This document shows positions 14,182 to 23,380 of a DNA stretch of 42,878 bases, piece after piece (position 1 is the first letter of the stretch; each line of letters starts with the position of its first letter). A program made the translations under genes and the position numbers. The stretch is from Sphingomonadales bacterium UBA6157 (GTDB lineage Bacteria > Pseudomonadota > Alphaproteobacteria > Sphingomonadales > Sphingomonadaceae): positions 16,441-59,318 of the forward strand of contig DIUN01000045.1 of NCBI GenBank assembly GCA_002423025.1, written 5' to 3'. The notes beneath the pieces are model-generated. The model was not told the DNA's origin and made no database searches. It was given only the letters and a program-made list of their open reading frames with translations.

Positions 14182-15996
14182 CTATTCTGCCGCCAACGCC
14201 TCGCCTTGCTCGGCTTCCGCCTGTTGCAGCGCCCACATCTCGGCATAGGCGCCGCCGGCGGCCAGCAGCGCATCATGCTTGCCGCGCTCGATGATGCGGC
14301 CGGCGGAGAGCACCAGGATCTCGTCCGCATCTGTCACTGTCGAAAGGCGATGCGCGATCACCAACGTCGTGCGCTTTTCCGCCACCGCGCCGAGTGCCGA
14401 CTGGATATCTGCCTCGGTGGCGGAATCCAGCGCCGATGTCGCTTCATCGAGGATGAGGATCGCCGGGTCCTTGAGGATGGTGCGGGCGATTGCGACGCGC
14501 TGCTTCTCGCCGCCCGACAGCTTCAGCCCGCGCTCGCCCACCATCGTCGCATAGCCATCAGGCAGGCTGAGGATGAACTCATGGATGGCGGCGCCGCGCG
14601 CTGCGGCCTCCACTTCGGCCTGGCTCGCATCCGGCCGGCCATAGGCGATGTTGTAGCCGATGGTATCGTTGAACAGCACCGTATCCTGCGGCACGATGCC
14701 GATGGCGCGGCGCAGGCTGTCCTGCGTCACGCTGCGCAGATCCTGCCCATCGATCGTCACGCTGCCGCCGCTGATATCGTAGAAGCGATAGAGGATGCGG
14801 CTGAGAGTCGATTTGCCGGCGCCGGAGTGGCCGACGATGGCGAGCTTGGCGCCCGGCGGCACATCGAAGCTGACATCGTGAAGAATCTTGCGGCGCGGCT
14901 CATAGGCGAAATCGACATGGGAAAAGCGCACATGCGCGCCGCCGAGCCGGAGCGCCGGGGCACCGGGGGCATCGGCGATTTCCGCCGGGGTATCGATGAG
15001 GCCGAACATCGCCTCCATGTCGATCAAGCCCTGCTTGATCTCGCGATAGACCATGCCGAGCATATCCAGCGGGCGGAACAGCTGGGCGAGCAGCGTGTTG
15101 ACCAGCACGACATCACCCACCGTGAAGCGCCCCTGCGCCCAGCCCCAGACGGTGAACGCCATGGCGCCGGCCATCAGCAGATTGGTGATGAGCGATTGGC
15201 CGATATTGAGCCAGGCCAGCGACACCTCGTTCTTGGTCGCGGCATCGGTGTAGCGCTTGATGGCCAGGCCGTAGTTGCGGTTTTCATGCGCCTCGGCGTT
15301 GAAATATTTCACCGTCTCATAGTTGAGCAGCGAATCGACGGCACGGGCGACGGCCTTGTTGTCACTCTCCACCATCTCGCGGCGCAGCTTGGAGCGCCAC
15401 TCCGTCACCTTCTGGGTGTAGATGACGTAAAGCACCATCATGGCGAGCACCGCGCCGACCATCGCCGGCCCGAGCTTGAACCAGAAGATCACGCACACCG
15501 CCGTCAGCTCGAAGGCGGTGGGGAAGATGTTGAACAGGATGAAGTAGAGCATCGTATCGATGCTCTTGGTGCCGCGCTCCACAACGCGGGTGAGCGAGCC
15601 GGTGCGGCGCTCGAGGTGGAAGCGAAGCGAAAGCTGGTGGATATGGGTGAAGACATCCTGGGACAGCCGCCGCGCCGCCGTCTGGCCGACCTTTTCAAAC
15701 ACCGCGTTGCGCAGGTTATCAAACAGCACGCCGCCGAAGCGGGCGAGCGCATAGGCACATACCAGCGCCATGGCGATGCTCACGCTGTCCGGCACCTTTT
15801 CAGCCATCCGGTCGATGGCGCCCTTGAAGGCAAAGGGCATGACCAGCGAGGTGGACTTGGCGGTGAGCACCAGGATCATGGCGCCAACCACGCGCAGCTT
15901 CAGCCCCGGCTCGCCCTTGGGCCAGAGATAGGGGATGAAGCGCTTGAGCGTGCCGAAATCGGCAGGGCCCGGCGGCGGGGCAGACATGGATTGCAT
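14182..15996 (-). CDS. Atm1/HMT1-type ABC exporter, fused permease and ATPase
   Basis: A 604-residue half-transporter of the Atm1 family, known to export glutathione-linked or heavy-metal compounds and to support Fe-S balance. The N-terminal membrane domain (about 25-330) has the family stretch KSTSLVMPFAFKGAIDRM and RFHLERRTGSLTRVVERG. The ATPase domain (about 365-590) has Walker A GHSGAGKSTLSRI, signature LSGGEKQRVAIART and Walker B ILILDEATSALDS. A second ATG at 15987 is an alternative start. It is divergent from RNase R, with about 160 bases between them, and is the first gene of a three-gene minus-strand operon. Confidence 0.92.
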   Translation of the reverse strand: MQSMSAPPPGPADFGTLKRFIPYLWPKGEPGLKLRVVGAMILVLTAKSTSLVMPFAFKGAIDRMAEKVPDSVSIAMALVCAYALARFGGVLFDNLRNAVFEKVGQTAARRLSQDVFTHIHQLSLRFHLERRTGSLTRVVERGTKSIDTMLYFILFNIFPTAFELTAVCVIFWFKLGPAMVGAVLAMMVLYVIYTQKVTEWRSKLRREMVESDNKAVARAVDSLLNYETVKYFNAEAHENRNYGLAIKRYTDAATKNEVSLAWLNIGQSLITNLLMAGAMAFTVWGWAQGRFTVGDVVLVNTLLAQLFRPLDMLGMVYREIKQGLIDMEAMFGLIDTPAEIADAPGAPALRLGGAHVRFSHVDFAYEPRRKILHDVSFDVPPGAKLAIVGHSGAGKSTLSRILYRFYDISGGSVTIDGQDLRSVTQDSLRRAIGIVPQDTVLFNDTIGYNIAYGRPDASQAEVEAAARGAAIHEFILSLPDGYATMVGERGLKLSGGEKQRVAIARTILKDPAILILDEATSALDSATEADIQSALGAVAEKRTTLVIAHRLSTVTDADEILVLSAGRIIERGKHDALLAAGGAYAEMWALQQAEAEQGEALAAE

Positions 15997-16157
15997 TGCC
16001 GCTATGTGGCCTGCCGGGAAGACGGGCGCAACACCCTGCGGCGCCGCGGCGGGAGGCCTGTTTTGAGGCCAGCTCCGCGCTTCTCCCGTCCAGCGCCGGG
16101 CCAGATACCGGCGCGCGCCTGTTGCACTCCCGCCCGGCTCCCCCCATGCTCCGGGGC

Positions 16158-18368
16158 ATGGCCCGCCGCGAACCCGAAAAACCCCGAAATCTTCCGAGCC
16201 GGGAGGCTATTCTCGATTGGATCAAGGGCCAGCAAGGCGCTGTCGGCAAGCGGGAAATCGCCCGCGCTTTCGGCATCCACGGGCCGGAAAAGATCCTGCT
16301 GAAGGCACTCTTGAAGGACATGCAAGACGAAGGCCTGCTCGACCAGGGCCCCGGCCGCAGCCTCCACAAGGGCGGCGGCCTGCCGCGCGTGACAGTGCTG
16401 CGCCTGCTCGAATCCCCCGAGGATGGCCTCATCGCCATCCCCGACGCATGGGACCGCGGCACCCCGCCGCCGCACATCCGCCTCATAGAAGGCAAGCGCC
16501 GCGGCGCGCTCGGGCCGGGGGACAGGGTGCTGGCGCGGATCGAGGAACAGGGCGGGGGCTATGTCGCCTTCCCCATGAAAACATTGGCGAAAACGGCCGA
16601 ATTTGTGCTCGGCATCCTGCGCAAAGAGGCGCTCGGATACCGCCTGGTGCCGGTGGACAAGAAGGCCCGCTACGACATTTCGGTGAGCGATCCGGGCGAT
16701 GCCAGCCCCGGTGACCTGGTGCTCGCCGAGCCGCAGGGCCGCGGCCCGCACCAGCACGCGCGGGTGGTGGAAATCCTCGGTGATCCGTTCGCACCGCGCG
16801 CCTTCTCACTCATCGCCATCCACGCCAAGGGCATCCCCCACCGCTTCGACGACGCCGCGCTCGAGGATGCCGAAACCGTCGCCCGCCTGCCCCTGGGCGA
16901 CGACCGAGAAGACCTGCGCGCCCTGCCATTCCTGACCATCGACCCCGCCGATGCCCGCGACCATGATGACGCTGTATGGGCCAGCCCTGACCCCGATAAT
17001 GCCGGATATTTCAAGGCGATAGTTGCCATCGCCGATGTCAGTTTCTACGTCCGCCCCGGCACCGCGATTGACCGCGCCGCCCGCCAGCGCGGCAACAGCG
17101 TGTACTTTCCGGATCGCGTCGTGCCGATGCTGCCCGAAACCCTCTCCGCCGATGTCTGCTCACTGGTGGAAGGCGAGGACCGCGGCGTGCTCGCCTGCCA
17201 TCTCGATATCGACCCCGAGGGCAAGGTGCTGCACCAGCGCTTCAGCCGCGCCATCATCCGCTGCATCACCAACATTGCCTATGAAGAAGCGCAAGCCACC
17301 ATCACCGCCGATGAGGGCGAATATCTTCATGTTCTGAAGCCGTTGTGGGAATCTTGGGCAGCGCTGAAGATCGCCCGTGCCAAGCGCGAACCACTGGCGC
17401 TGGAGCTACCCGAGCGCCGCGTCCGCCTCGACGAGCAGGGCCGCATCGCCAGCATCGAGTTGCGTGAGCACCTTGATGCGCACCAGGTGATCGAGGACTT
17501 CATGATCGCCGCCAATGTCGCGGCCGCCAAAGCGCTGGAGGCGAAGAAGGCCCCGTGCATGTACCGCGACCATGAGACGCCGAGCCGCGAAAAGCTGGTC
17601 GCGCTCAGGGACTATCTCGAAACCTTTGGCCAGAATTTCGCCATGGGCCAGGTCATCAAGCCGGCCACTTTCAACCGCATTCTGGCGCGGGTGAAGGGCG
17701 AGGAATATGCCGAGCAGGTGAGCGAGCAAGTGCTGCGCAGCCAGACACAAGCCTATTACAGCCCTGAGAATAAAGGCCATTTTGGACTTTCTCTTGGCAG
17801 CTACGCCCACTTCACCTCACCAATCCGGCGCTATTCGGATCTCGTTGTCCACCGCGCGCTGGTCGCGGCCTACAAACTCGGCGCGGGCGGCCTTTCGGAT
17901 GCAGATGGCGCCGCCATGGGTCGCACGGCCGATCATGTCTCGATGACAGAGCGCCGCGCCATGGAGGCCGAGCGCGATACCATCGATCGCTATGTTGCGG
18001 CCTTCCTCTCCACCCGCGTCGGGGAAACCCTCGCCACCCGCATCACCGGCGTCGCCCGGTTCGGCTTTTTCGCGCAGGTCGTTGGCCTCGGCGGCGATGG
18101 CCTCGTCCCCGTCTCGACGCTGGGGGAAGAGCGCTTTCTGTTCGATGAAGACGCCCGCGTGCTCGAAGGCATCGAGACGGGGACCCGCTACACAGTCGGC
18201 CAGCGTCTCGACCTGCGGCTGGTGGAGGCCAACCCGATCACCGGTGCCCTTCGCTTCGAGCTGCCGCTGGGCGAGGGCGAGAATCGCCCCCGCCAGGACA
18301 GGGTGCGTACCGGCCGCCGGGCCGGGCAATCCCGTATTCCCAAGGGGATAAGGCGCGGCCGCCGCTGA
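16158..18368 (+). CDS. rnr: ribonuclease R
   Basis: A 736-residue 3'-5' exoribonuclease of the RNB family, which degrades structured RNA. I chose the ATG at 16158 (MARREPEKPRN), since the frame upstream to 15996 reads through the divergent promoter of the exporter gene. A second in-frame ATG lies at 16146. Domains in order: N-terminal winged helix (about 15-75), cold-shock domains, RNB catalytic domain with the metal-binding aspartates in TIDPADARDHDDAVWA, the conserved YAHFTSPIRRYSDLVVHR, and a C-terminal S1 domain (VGLGGDGLVPVSTL). The C-terminus is basic (GRRAGQSRIPKGIRRGRR). It ends ten bases from the convergent L,D-transpeptidase gene. Confidence 0.95.
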   Translation: MARREPEKPRNLPSREAILDWIKGQQGAVGKREIARAFGIHGPEKILLKALLKDMQDEGLLDQGPGRSLHKGGGLPRVTVLRLLESPEDGLIAIPDAWDRGTPPPHIRLIEGKRRGALGPGDRVLARIEEQGGGYVAFPMKTLAKTAEFVLGILRKEALGYRLVPVDKKARYDISVSDPGDASPGDLVLAEPQGRGPHQHARVVEILGDPFAPRAFSLIAIHAKGIPHRFDDAALEDAETVARLPLGDDREDLRALPFLTIDPADARDHDDAVWASPDPDNAGYFKAIVAIADVSFYVRPGTAIDRAARQRGNSVYFPDRVVPMLPETLSADVCSLVEGEDRGVLACHLDIDPEGKVLHQRFSRAIIRCITNIAYEEAQATITADEGEYLHVLKPLWESWAALKIARAKREPLALELPERRVRLDEQGRIASIELREHLDAHQVIEDFMIAANVAAAKALEAKKAPCMYRDHETPSREKLVALRDYLETFGQNFAMGQVIKPATFNRILARVKGEEYAEQVSEQVLRSQTQAYYSPENKGHFGLSLGSYAHFTSPIRRYSDLVVHRALVAAYKLGAGGLSDADGAAMGRTADHVSMTERRAMEAERDTIDRYVAAFLSTRVGETLATRITGVARFGFFAQVVGLGGDGLVPVSTLGEERFLFDEDARVLEGIETGTRYTVGQRLDLRLVEANPITGALRFELPLGEGENRPRQDRVRTGRRAGQSRIPKGIRRGRR

Positions 18369-18378
18369 GCTAACAACC

Positions 18379-18891
18379 TCAAACCTCGATGCGAATGGCA
18401 CCCCCCGGCCCCAGACGATTCAACCAGCGCGCCAGCACCTCCCGATCAACAGCCACACAGCCTTCGGTGGGGCGACGGTCCGGCTGGGTGCAGTGGAAGA
18501 AGATGGCGCTGCCCAAAGGCGCGAGTGGCGGCGAGTCATTATGGCCGAGCACGAGAATGATGTCGTAAACGCCATCATCTCGCCACAGCCGCTCGGCGCT
18601 GTGCGGGTGCGGATGGCGCACCGGGCGATTATAGGCGGGGTCTGCCGCGCCGTCGGACCAGCCATCCTCGGCGCGCAGCCAACGCCAGGGCAGCGCCGTG
18701 GCAGGGGCAGCGACACGATCAGGCCGGAGCAATGCCGTGCGGATCGGCCATGTCCCAAGCGGCGTCGCGCCATCGCCCTCGCGTTTTGCGGCGGCAGAGA
18801 TCGCCCCACCCTTGCCGAAGACTGCGACAACGGTCTCGCCAAAGCCGCTGACAGTGCCGGCAGAGACTCTGGCGACGAGCGTTTCAGGCAT
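18379..18891 (-). CDS. YkuD/YafK-type L,D-transpeptidase-like protein
   Basis: A 170-residue protein with an L,D-transpeptidase catalytic domain. Family features are GDGATPLGTWPI near residue 40, the histidine in SAIFFHC and the catalytic-cysteine motif PTEGCVAVDR near residue 145. The motif lacks the arginine usual after the cysteine in ErfK/YbiS enzymes and matches the shorter YafK-like branch. I see no signal peptide in the 170-residue form, which is odd for an enzyme acting on peptidoglycan. It starts six bases after the end of ribA on the same strand, so it is probably co-transcribed. Confidence 0.8.
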   Translation of the reverse strand: MPETLVARVSAGTVSGFGETVVAVFGKGGAISAAAKREGDGATPLGTWPIRTALLRPDRVAAPATALPWRWLRAEDGWSDGAADPAYNRPVRHPHPHSAERLWRDDGVYDIILVLGHNDSPPLAPLGSAIFFHCTQPDRRPTEGCVAVDREVLARWLNRLGPGGAIRIEV

Positions 18892-18897
18892 AGGGCA

Positions 18898-19989
18898 TCA
18901 AAGCAGGTGCCCCTGCCGGTCCCGCTTGGTGCCAAGATAGGCGATATTGTGCGGGTTTGGCGCCATGCTGTGCTCGATACGCTCGACGGTGAGGCCGTGC
19001 GCCGCCAGCCCCGCAACCTTGCCGGGATTGTTGGTGAGCAGCGACACCGCCGTCACACCAAGTGCTTTGAGCATGGCGGCGGCAAGGGTGAAATCCCGCT
19101 CGTCCGGCTCGAAGCCCAGCCGGGTGTTGGCATCCACCGTATCAAAGCCCTGGTCCTGCAGCGCATAGGCGCGCAGCTTGTTCAGCAGGCCGATGCCGCG
19201 GCCCTCCTGCTGGAGATAGAGCAGGATGCCGCCGCCCTCATGCGAGGAGATTGCCCGGAGCGCGGCGTGCAGCTGCGGCCCACAATCGCACTTCAGGCTG
19301 CCCAGCACATCACCGGTGAGGCAGGCGGAATGCAGCCGCACCAGTACCGCGCCGGTACGAGACGGATCACCGATCACCAGCGCCAGATGCTCGGGACCAC
19401 CATCGGCAGGGCGAAACGCCACCACCTCGGTGTTCTCGGCCAGCGCCAGCGGAAGGCGGGCGCGGGACGAAATCCGCACATCCGCCGCCACCGTCGGCAA
19501 CGCCAGAACGGACTCAGCGGCCGCTGACAGAACAGTCGAGGCCGCCGCGAGCGGCACTGCATAGACTGCCGGCAGCAGCGCTGCATGCTTTGCCAACGTG
19601 ATGCCGGCACGAGCCGACTCCGCGTCCGACCCCAAAAGCCGCGTGCGGAACGGGCCTTTCATCGGCGTAGCAAGGTCCATAACCGGGTCCGCCACGGCGC
19701 GCGAGGCGGGCAAGTCGAGCCACGCCGGCCGCTCCACCCACACTGGCTCCGGGTCATCAACCGCCGCTGCCAACTGATTGGCAAGGTTGAGCACCGCTGC
19801 CCGACGCGCCGTGATGATCAGGCCAGCCCGCACGCCGCCGGACTCCAGCGCCGCCAGTGACGCAGCATCGGCAAGCTCGGCCGAGAGCAGCGCCAGCCCG
19901 GCTCCCGAGGCGCCGGCAACGCCGACGATCTGCCCGCGCCGAAGCGCATCGGCAGCCGCAATGGCGGCATAGCCCGGCGCCAGGCTCAT
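18898..19989 (-). CDS. ribA: GTP cyclohydrolase II with RibB-like N-terminal region
   Basis: Catalyses the first step of riboflavin synthesis from GTP. It has 363 residues. The C-terminal half (about 185-363) is GTP cyclohydrolase II, with the zinc cysteines in CLTGDVLGSLKCDCG (Cys223, Cys234, Cys236) and QQEGRGIGLLNKLRAYALQD. The N-terminal half resembles the DHBP-synthase fold in outline, but the usual acidic active-site residues are not evident, so it is probably a degenerate RibB domain, as in other alphaproteobacteria. ATG at 19987-19989. It lies between xth and the L,D-transpeptidase gene in one direction. Confidence 0.93.
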   Translation of the reverse strand: MSLAPGYAAIAAADALRRGQIVGVAGASGAGLALLSAELADAASLAALESGGVRAGLIITARRAAVLNLANQLAAAVDDPEPVWVERPAWLDLPASRAVADPVMDLATPMKGPFRTRLLGSDAESARAGITLAKHAALLPAVYAVPLAAASTVLSAAAESVLALPTVAADVRISSRARLPLALAENTEVVAFRPADGGPEHLALVIGDPSRTGAVLVRLHSACLTGDVLGSLKCDCGPQLHAALRAISSHEGGGILLYLQQEGRGIGLLNKLRAYALQDQGFDTVDANTRLGFEPDERDFTLAAAMLKALGVTAVSLLTNNPGKVAGLAAHGLTVERIEHSMAPNPHNIAYLGTKRDRQGHLL

Positions 19990-19999
19990 GATGCCAGCC

Positions 20000-20788
20000 T
20001 CACAGGTCCAGCGTCACGATCTGGGGCACATGATCCGAGGGCTTGCCCCAGTCCCGCGCGTCTTCAAGCACCTGAAAGCGTGTCGCGGCCCTGGCGGCAG
20101 CAGGCGAGGCCCAGATATGGTCCAGCCGCCGGCCGCGATCGGATGTGCGCCAGTCCGCCGCGCGGTAGCTCCACCAAGTGTAAAGTCGCTCGGGCGGAGG
20201 GATGAAATTTCGACCAAGGTCCACCCAATCGTGGCTCTGCCGCAGCGCATCGAGCGCCGCCACTTCCACAGGGGTATGGCTCACCACATCAAGCAGCGCC
20301 TTGTGGCTCCACACATCGCACTCGAGCGGCGCAATGTTGAAGTCCCCTACGATCACCGTGTCATCCCGCAAGCCTTCGGACCAGCGCGTCATCCGCTCAA
20401 CGAACGCAAGCTTCTGGCCGAACTTGGGATTGACTGTCGCATCAGGCACGTCGCCGCCCGCAGGGACGTAAACATTCTCAACAAGAAGCCCATTCGGCAG
20501 CCGCGCGCCAATATGTCGCGCCTCGCCATTGTCCTGCCAATCATGCTTGCGCGCTTCGACCAGCGGCAGCTTCGAGATGGTCGCAACGCCGTGGTGCATG
20601 CGCTGCCCGTTGAGCAGGCGATAGTGATAGCCGAGCTCCTCGAACATGGCGTGCGGGAAGGCATCGTCCATCACCTTGGTTTCCTGGAGGCAGAGCACAT
20701 CGGGCGCCGCCTCGCGCAAGAACCGCTCGACGATATCGAGGCGGAACCGAACCGAATTGATGTTCCAGGTGGCGATGCTCAGGCTCAT
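20000..20788 (-). CDS. xth: exodeoxyribonuclease III
   Basis: A 262-residue AP endonuclease/3'-5' exonuclease of the ExoIII family, acting in base-excision repair. Motifs: SIATWNINSVR at the N-terminus, the metal-binding glutamate in LCLQETKV, the GDFNIAP motif, and the terminal histidine motif KPSDHVP. I use the second methionine (20788), which begins MSLSIATWN like most family members; an ATG nine bases upstream is possible. It is followed after ten bases by ribA. Confidence 0.95.
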   Translation of the reverse strand: MSLSIATWNINSVRFRLDIVERFLREAAPDVLCLQETKVMDDAFPHAMFEELGYHYRLLNGQRMHHGVATISKLPLVEARKHDWQDNGEARHIGARLPNGLLVENVYVPAGGDVPDATVNPKFGQKLAFVERMTRWSEGLRDDTVIVGDFNIAPLECDVWSHKALLDVVSHTPVEVAALDALRQSHDWVDLGRNFIPPPERLYTWWSYRAADWRTSDRGRRLDHIWASPAAARAATRFQVLEDARDWGKPSDHVPQIVTLDL

Positions 20789-20971
20789 GCACGGCATGTA
20801 GGCGATAGCGACGCGTGCGTCACGTCCCCGGCGCCATGCTCTTCAGGGACCCCGCAACTCAATAGCCGAGCATGAGTGATGAGCGGCGACATTATGGCCG
20901 CCGCCGGGGTCTTTGCAAACCATGGGACCCGATGTATTGGCCAACATCCCCAAGAAGGAAGGAAAGCCAAA

Positions 20972-21361
20972 TTGACTTCTCTTGCGCGCCTTGGCGGCCT
21001 CTTTGCCGCTACTCTCGTTCTCGCTACGCCAGTGCTGGCGCAGGATGCCGCCGTGCTCAAGCGCGGCCAGACGCTGACCATGCAGTGCAAGGTCTGCCAC
21101 ACCTTCAAGCCCGGTGAACCGAACCGCGTTGGCCCGAACCTTGGCGGCATCATTGGTGCCGATTCGGCAACCCGCAAGGGCTACACCAACTATTCGCCCG
21201 GCCTGAAGGCTGCCAAGCTTAAGTGGACGGATGCGAACCTCGACAAGTACCTCACCAGCCCGGCCAAGATGATCAAGGGCAGCCGCATGGCGTTCGCCGG
21301 CATCGCCAAGCCGGAAGACCGCGCCGCGGTCATCGCCTGGCTCAAGGTCAACACCAAGTAA
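20972..21361 (+). CDS. class I c-type cytochrome, exported
   Basis: A small monohaem cytochrome c of 129 residues. I favour a TTG start at 20972, because it directly follows a purine-rich ribosome binding site (AAGGAAGGAAAG, 20955-20966) and begins a normal signal peptide (ARLGGLFAATLVLATPVLAQ). The ATG at 20876 would add 32 unlikely residues. The haem motif is CKVCH (Cys39, Cys42, His43). The probable axial methionine is Met106 in KGSRMAF. It is close to mitochondrial-type cytochrome c2/c550. It should carry electrons in the periplasm, possibly also for the multihaem operon downstream (inference). Confidence 0.9.
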   Translation: MTSLARLGGLFAATLVLATPVLAQDAAVLKRGQTLTMQCKVCHTFKPGEPNRVGPNLGGIIGADSATRKGYTNYSPGLKAAKLKWTDANLDKYLTSPAKMIKGSRMAFAGIAKPEDRAAVIAWLKVNTK

Positions 21362-21367
21362 GGGCTT

Positions 21368-21397
21368 GCCGCCGCTTGCCACCAGGCAGGCGGCGGC
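21368..21397 (+). terminator. strong hairpin after cytochrome c gene
   Basis: A 13-bp stem, GCCGCCGCTTGCC (21368-21380) with GGCAGGCGGCGGC (21385-21397), one G-T pair and an ACCA loop, starting seven bases after the stop. There is no T-run, so termination would be imperfect or the hairpin mainly protects the message. Confidence 0.55.
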
Positions 21398-21466
21398 GCT
21401 CTCCGGCGCGGCGCGCCTTGAACGCCAAATCTAATTTTGCACGGCCCGCCAGCCCAAAACGCAATA

Positions 21467-21498
21467 GGCCCCCGCTCCGGGGGCATGGAGCGGGGGCC
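21467..21498. terminator. perfect 12-bp inverted repeat between convergent genes
   Basis: GGCCCCCGCTCC (21467-21478) and GGAGCGGGGGCC (21487-21498) with an 8-base loop. It lies between the cytochrome c gene (plus) and lolA (minus), so it could end transcription from both sides. The minus-strand continuation (TATTGCGTTTTGGG) is slightly T-rich. Confidence 0.5.
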
Positions 21499-21664
21499 AT
21501 TATGCGCTCGTCACGCAGCGAGCAGTGAATACGCGCTTCTGGATAACAGGGGGCAAACTCCAGAAGCAATCACGGCCCGCCATGCTCTTATGCCGCCCTG
21601 CACATTGACCCGGCATGAACGATCTTCAGAAAACTCTTCAGGGTAGAAAAACCGCCTGATTGCT

Positions 21665-22285
21665 TCAGCCGGCGCGCGCAAACGCCCGGCGCGGATCCTT
21701 GAAGCCAAAGTCGGCGCGCGACAGATCGGCATTGTAGGTCGCGTTGCTAAGCTTGATCTCACTGCGCCCACCCTGCGCATCACGCGCTGTCCAGCCGGCC
21801 AGCGCCAGCCCACCCGGCGCTTGGCCATCACGACGGAAGCGGATCTCCAGCGTACCGAACTCAGGGCGCTTGGGATCCCGCGCTTCCACGATCACGCCGT
21901 CACCTGTCGTGGCCAGCACCTTGGCGACGCCTGCGAGGTTCGGCTCCGAAGCGAGCAGGATACCCAGTGGTGTTGAGCGCACGGGCCATTGCGAGACCTG
22001 ACGCACCTTGTAGTCAACAAAGCTGAGCGTGCGGCCGTTGCCGACGATGAGCAGCTTGGCATCCTTGTACTGGAAGCGAATCTTGCCCGGCCGCGCAAGA
22101 ATCATTCGGCCGGTCAGGACTTTTCCATCGGCGCCGATCTGGGTGAAATCTGCACCAAGGCTGGTGGTGGCCTTCAGTGAGGCTGCAACGTCATCAAGCG
22201 TGGCGGCGCTTGCCGGGGCAAGCGCCGTGCCGCCGAGCAGAGCCAGAAGCAGGGCAGCGACAGGAAGGCGAAGGGGCTGTTTCAT
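21665..22285 (-). CDS. lolA: outer-membrane lipoprotein carrier protein LolA
   Basis: A periplasmic chaperone that ferries lipoproteins from the inner-membrane LolCDE complex to the outer membrane. It has 206 residues from the ATG at 22283-22285, which follows an AGGGG stretch. A signal peptide spans about 1-28 (PVAALLLALLGGTALAPASA). Family features are ADFTQIGADGKVLTGRMIL and RPGKIRFQYKD near the N-terminus, and a VGNGRTLSFVDYKVRQVSQW segment. The longer frame from 22321 adds residues before the signal peptide and is less likely. It fits the minus-strand core-gene block. Confidence 0.9.
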   Translation of the reverse strand: MKQPLRLPVAALLLALLGGTALAPASAATLDDVAASLKATTSLGADFTQIGADGKVLTGRMILARPGKIRFQYKDAKLLIVGNGRTLSFVDYKVRQVSQWPVRSTPLGILLASEPNLAGVAKVLATTGDGVIVEARDPKRPEFGTLEIRFRRDGQAPGGLALAGWTARDAQGGRSEIKLSNATYNADLSRADFGFKDPRRAFARAG

Positions 22286-22348
22286 GCCACCCCTATTGCC
22301 CGCCTGCGGCTTGCCCCGCAATGAATGGCGCCAGCGCGCCGCCTGCCG

Positions 22349-23122
22349 TCAGGCAGCCGCGCCGAGATAACCCAACTGCGCCGCCTTGAAGATGGTCTGC
22401 GAGCGGTTGACCGCATCGAGCTTCTCACCGGCATTCTGAATGTGGAAGCGCACCGTGGCATGGCTGCGCGACAGGATGAGGCTGATCTCACGGTCGGTCT
22501 TGCCGATGCTCGCCCAGCGCAGGCACTCGACCTCGCGCTTGGTAAGCTGGCAATCGCTTGGCAGCCATTGACGCGTACGATGCGCCTTGGTGTAGCCAGC
22601 GATGAAACGATGCGCGAGCACGCCAAGGATGTCAGCGTGCGCTTCATACTCGGCAGAAAGATCGCTGCGCATCTTGTCGTTGCAGACAAAACTGGCAGCC
22701 CCGATCTGGCCGAAGGGCAGATGGATGGGGATCACAAGCGCCGCCTTGGTCCAGGCCCGCTTCTCGAAATGATCAAGGCTGATCTGGTCAAGATAGCGGT
22801 TGGCCTGACGGGTACGGTAGCCCTCGGCGTTCACCCAGAATGGCTCCGACTCATAGCGGCAGGCGCGCGGAATCGGCGAGGAAAGCGCATGACGGGTGTC
22901 CGCCCACCAACGGTCTTCCTCGGCGCTGAAACCGAATACATCGCTGGCCAGCACATTGTTGTCAGCGTCGATCATTGTCTGCTTGGAGGCAATGTTGTCA
23001 CAGGCGGCAACGCGCAGGTTTGCCGTGCGCAGGGCAATATCACGAAGTGCAATGGCGGCGGGCCGGACATCGGCAAGGCTGCGAATCGAAACCGCAGCGA
23101 GATCTGAAGCCAGAGTGGTCAT
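22349..23122 (-). CDS. LuxR-type transcriptional regulator
   Basis: A 257-residue regulator. The ATG at 23120-23122 follows GGGGAG; the upstream extension to 23302 would cover the divergent promoter. The N-terminal 1-180 is a ligand-binding-type domain resembling autoinducer-binding or GAF folds (RWWADTRHALSSPIPRACRY). The C-terminal helix-turn-helix (about 191-250) is a clear LuxR domain: LTKREVECLRWASIGKTDRE, then SRSHATVRFHIQNAGEKL. No LuxI-type synthase is in the window, so it is a solo or senses another ligand, perhaps an acyl-CoA given its divergent partner genes (inference). A 24-bp tandem repeat lies between it and those genes. Confidence 0.85.
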   Translation of the reverse strand: MTTLASDLAAVSIRSLADVRPAAIALRDIALRTANLRVAACDNIASKQTMIDADNNVLASDVFGFSAEEDRWWADTRHALSSPIPRACRYESEPFWVNAEGYRTRQANRYLDQISLDHFEKRAWTKAALVIPIHLPFGQIGAASFVCNDKMRSDLSAEYEAHADILGVLAHRFIAGYTKAHRTRQWLPSDCQLTKREVECLRWASIGKTDREISLILSRSHATVRFHIQNAGEKLDAVNRSQTIFKAAQLGYLGAAA

Positions 23123-23233
23123 AGCAACTCCCCAGGATATGCTGGCGGCAGTCTCTGGCGGACCACTCATCAGCGGTTGAAGCAGCCGACGCGGAACGAA
23201 TCCGGCACGACTCCCTTGCAAAAACGTTAGGGG

Positions 23234-23281
23234 CAGTTGACGTGCACGGCAAGTGCTCAGTTGACGTTTGCGGCAAGCAGT
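23234..23281. promoter_or_regulatory. 24-bp tandem repeat between luxR-type and acyl-CoA dehydrogenase genes
   Basis: CAGTTGACGTGCACGGCAAG (23234-23253) recurs as CAGTTGACGTTTGCGGCAAG (23258-23277), 17 of 20 bases identical, at a period of exactly 24 bases. It sits in the 258-base divergent intergenic region. It is a good candidate for a double operator of the LuxR-type regulator. Confidence 0.6.
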
Positions 23282-23380
23282 GCCGAGACCGCGCCCTGCC
23301 ACTAATCAGCGTCGCGGCGAACCGACGTTTCACCCTAGTTTCGACGCTAGCGGCAGCCGCCGCCGGGGCAGGACAGCAGC

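Noticed and set aside
13888..16302. 804-codon open frame on the plus strand
   Set aside because: It is antisense to the Atm1-type exporter and the small secreted gene, whose products have complete family motifs. Its own translation is Arg/His/Gly-rich with no domain.
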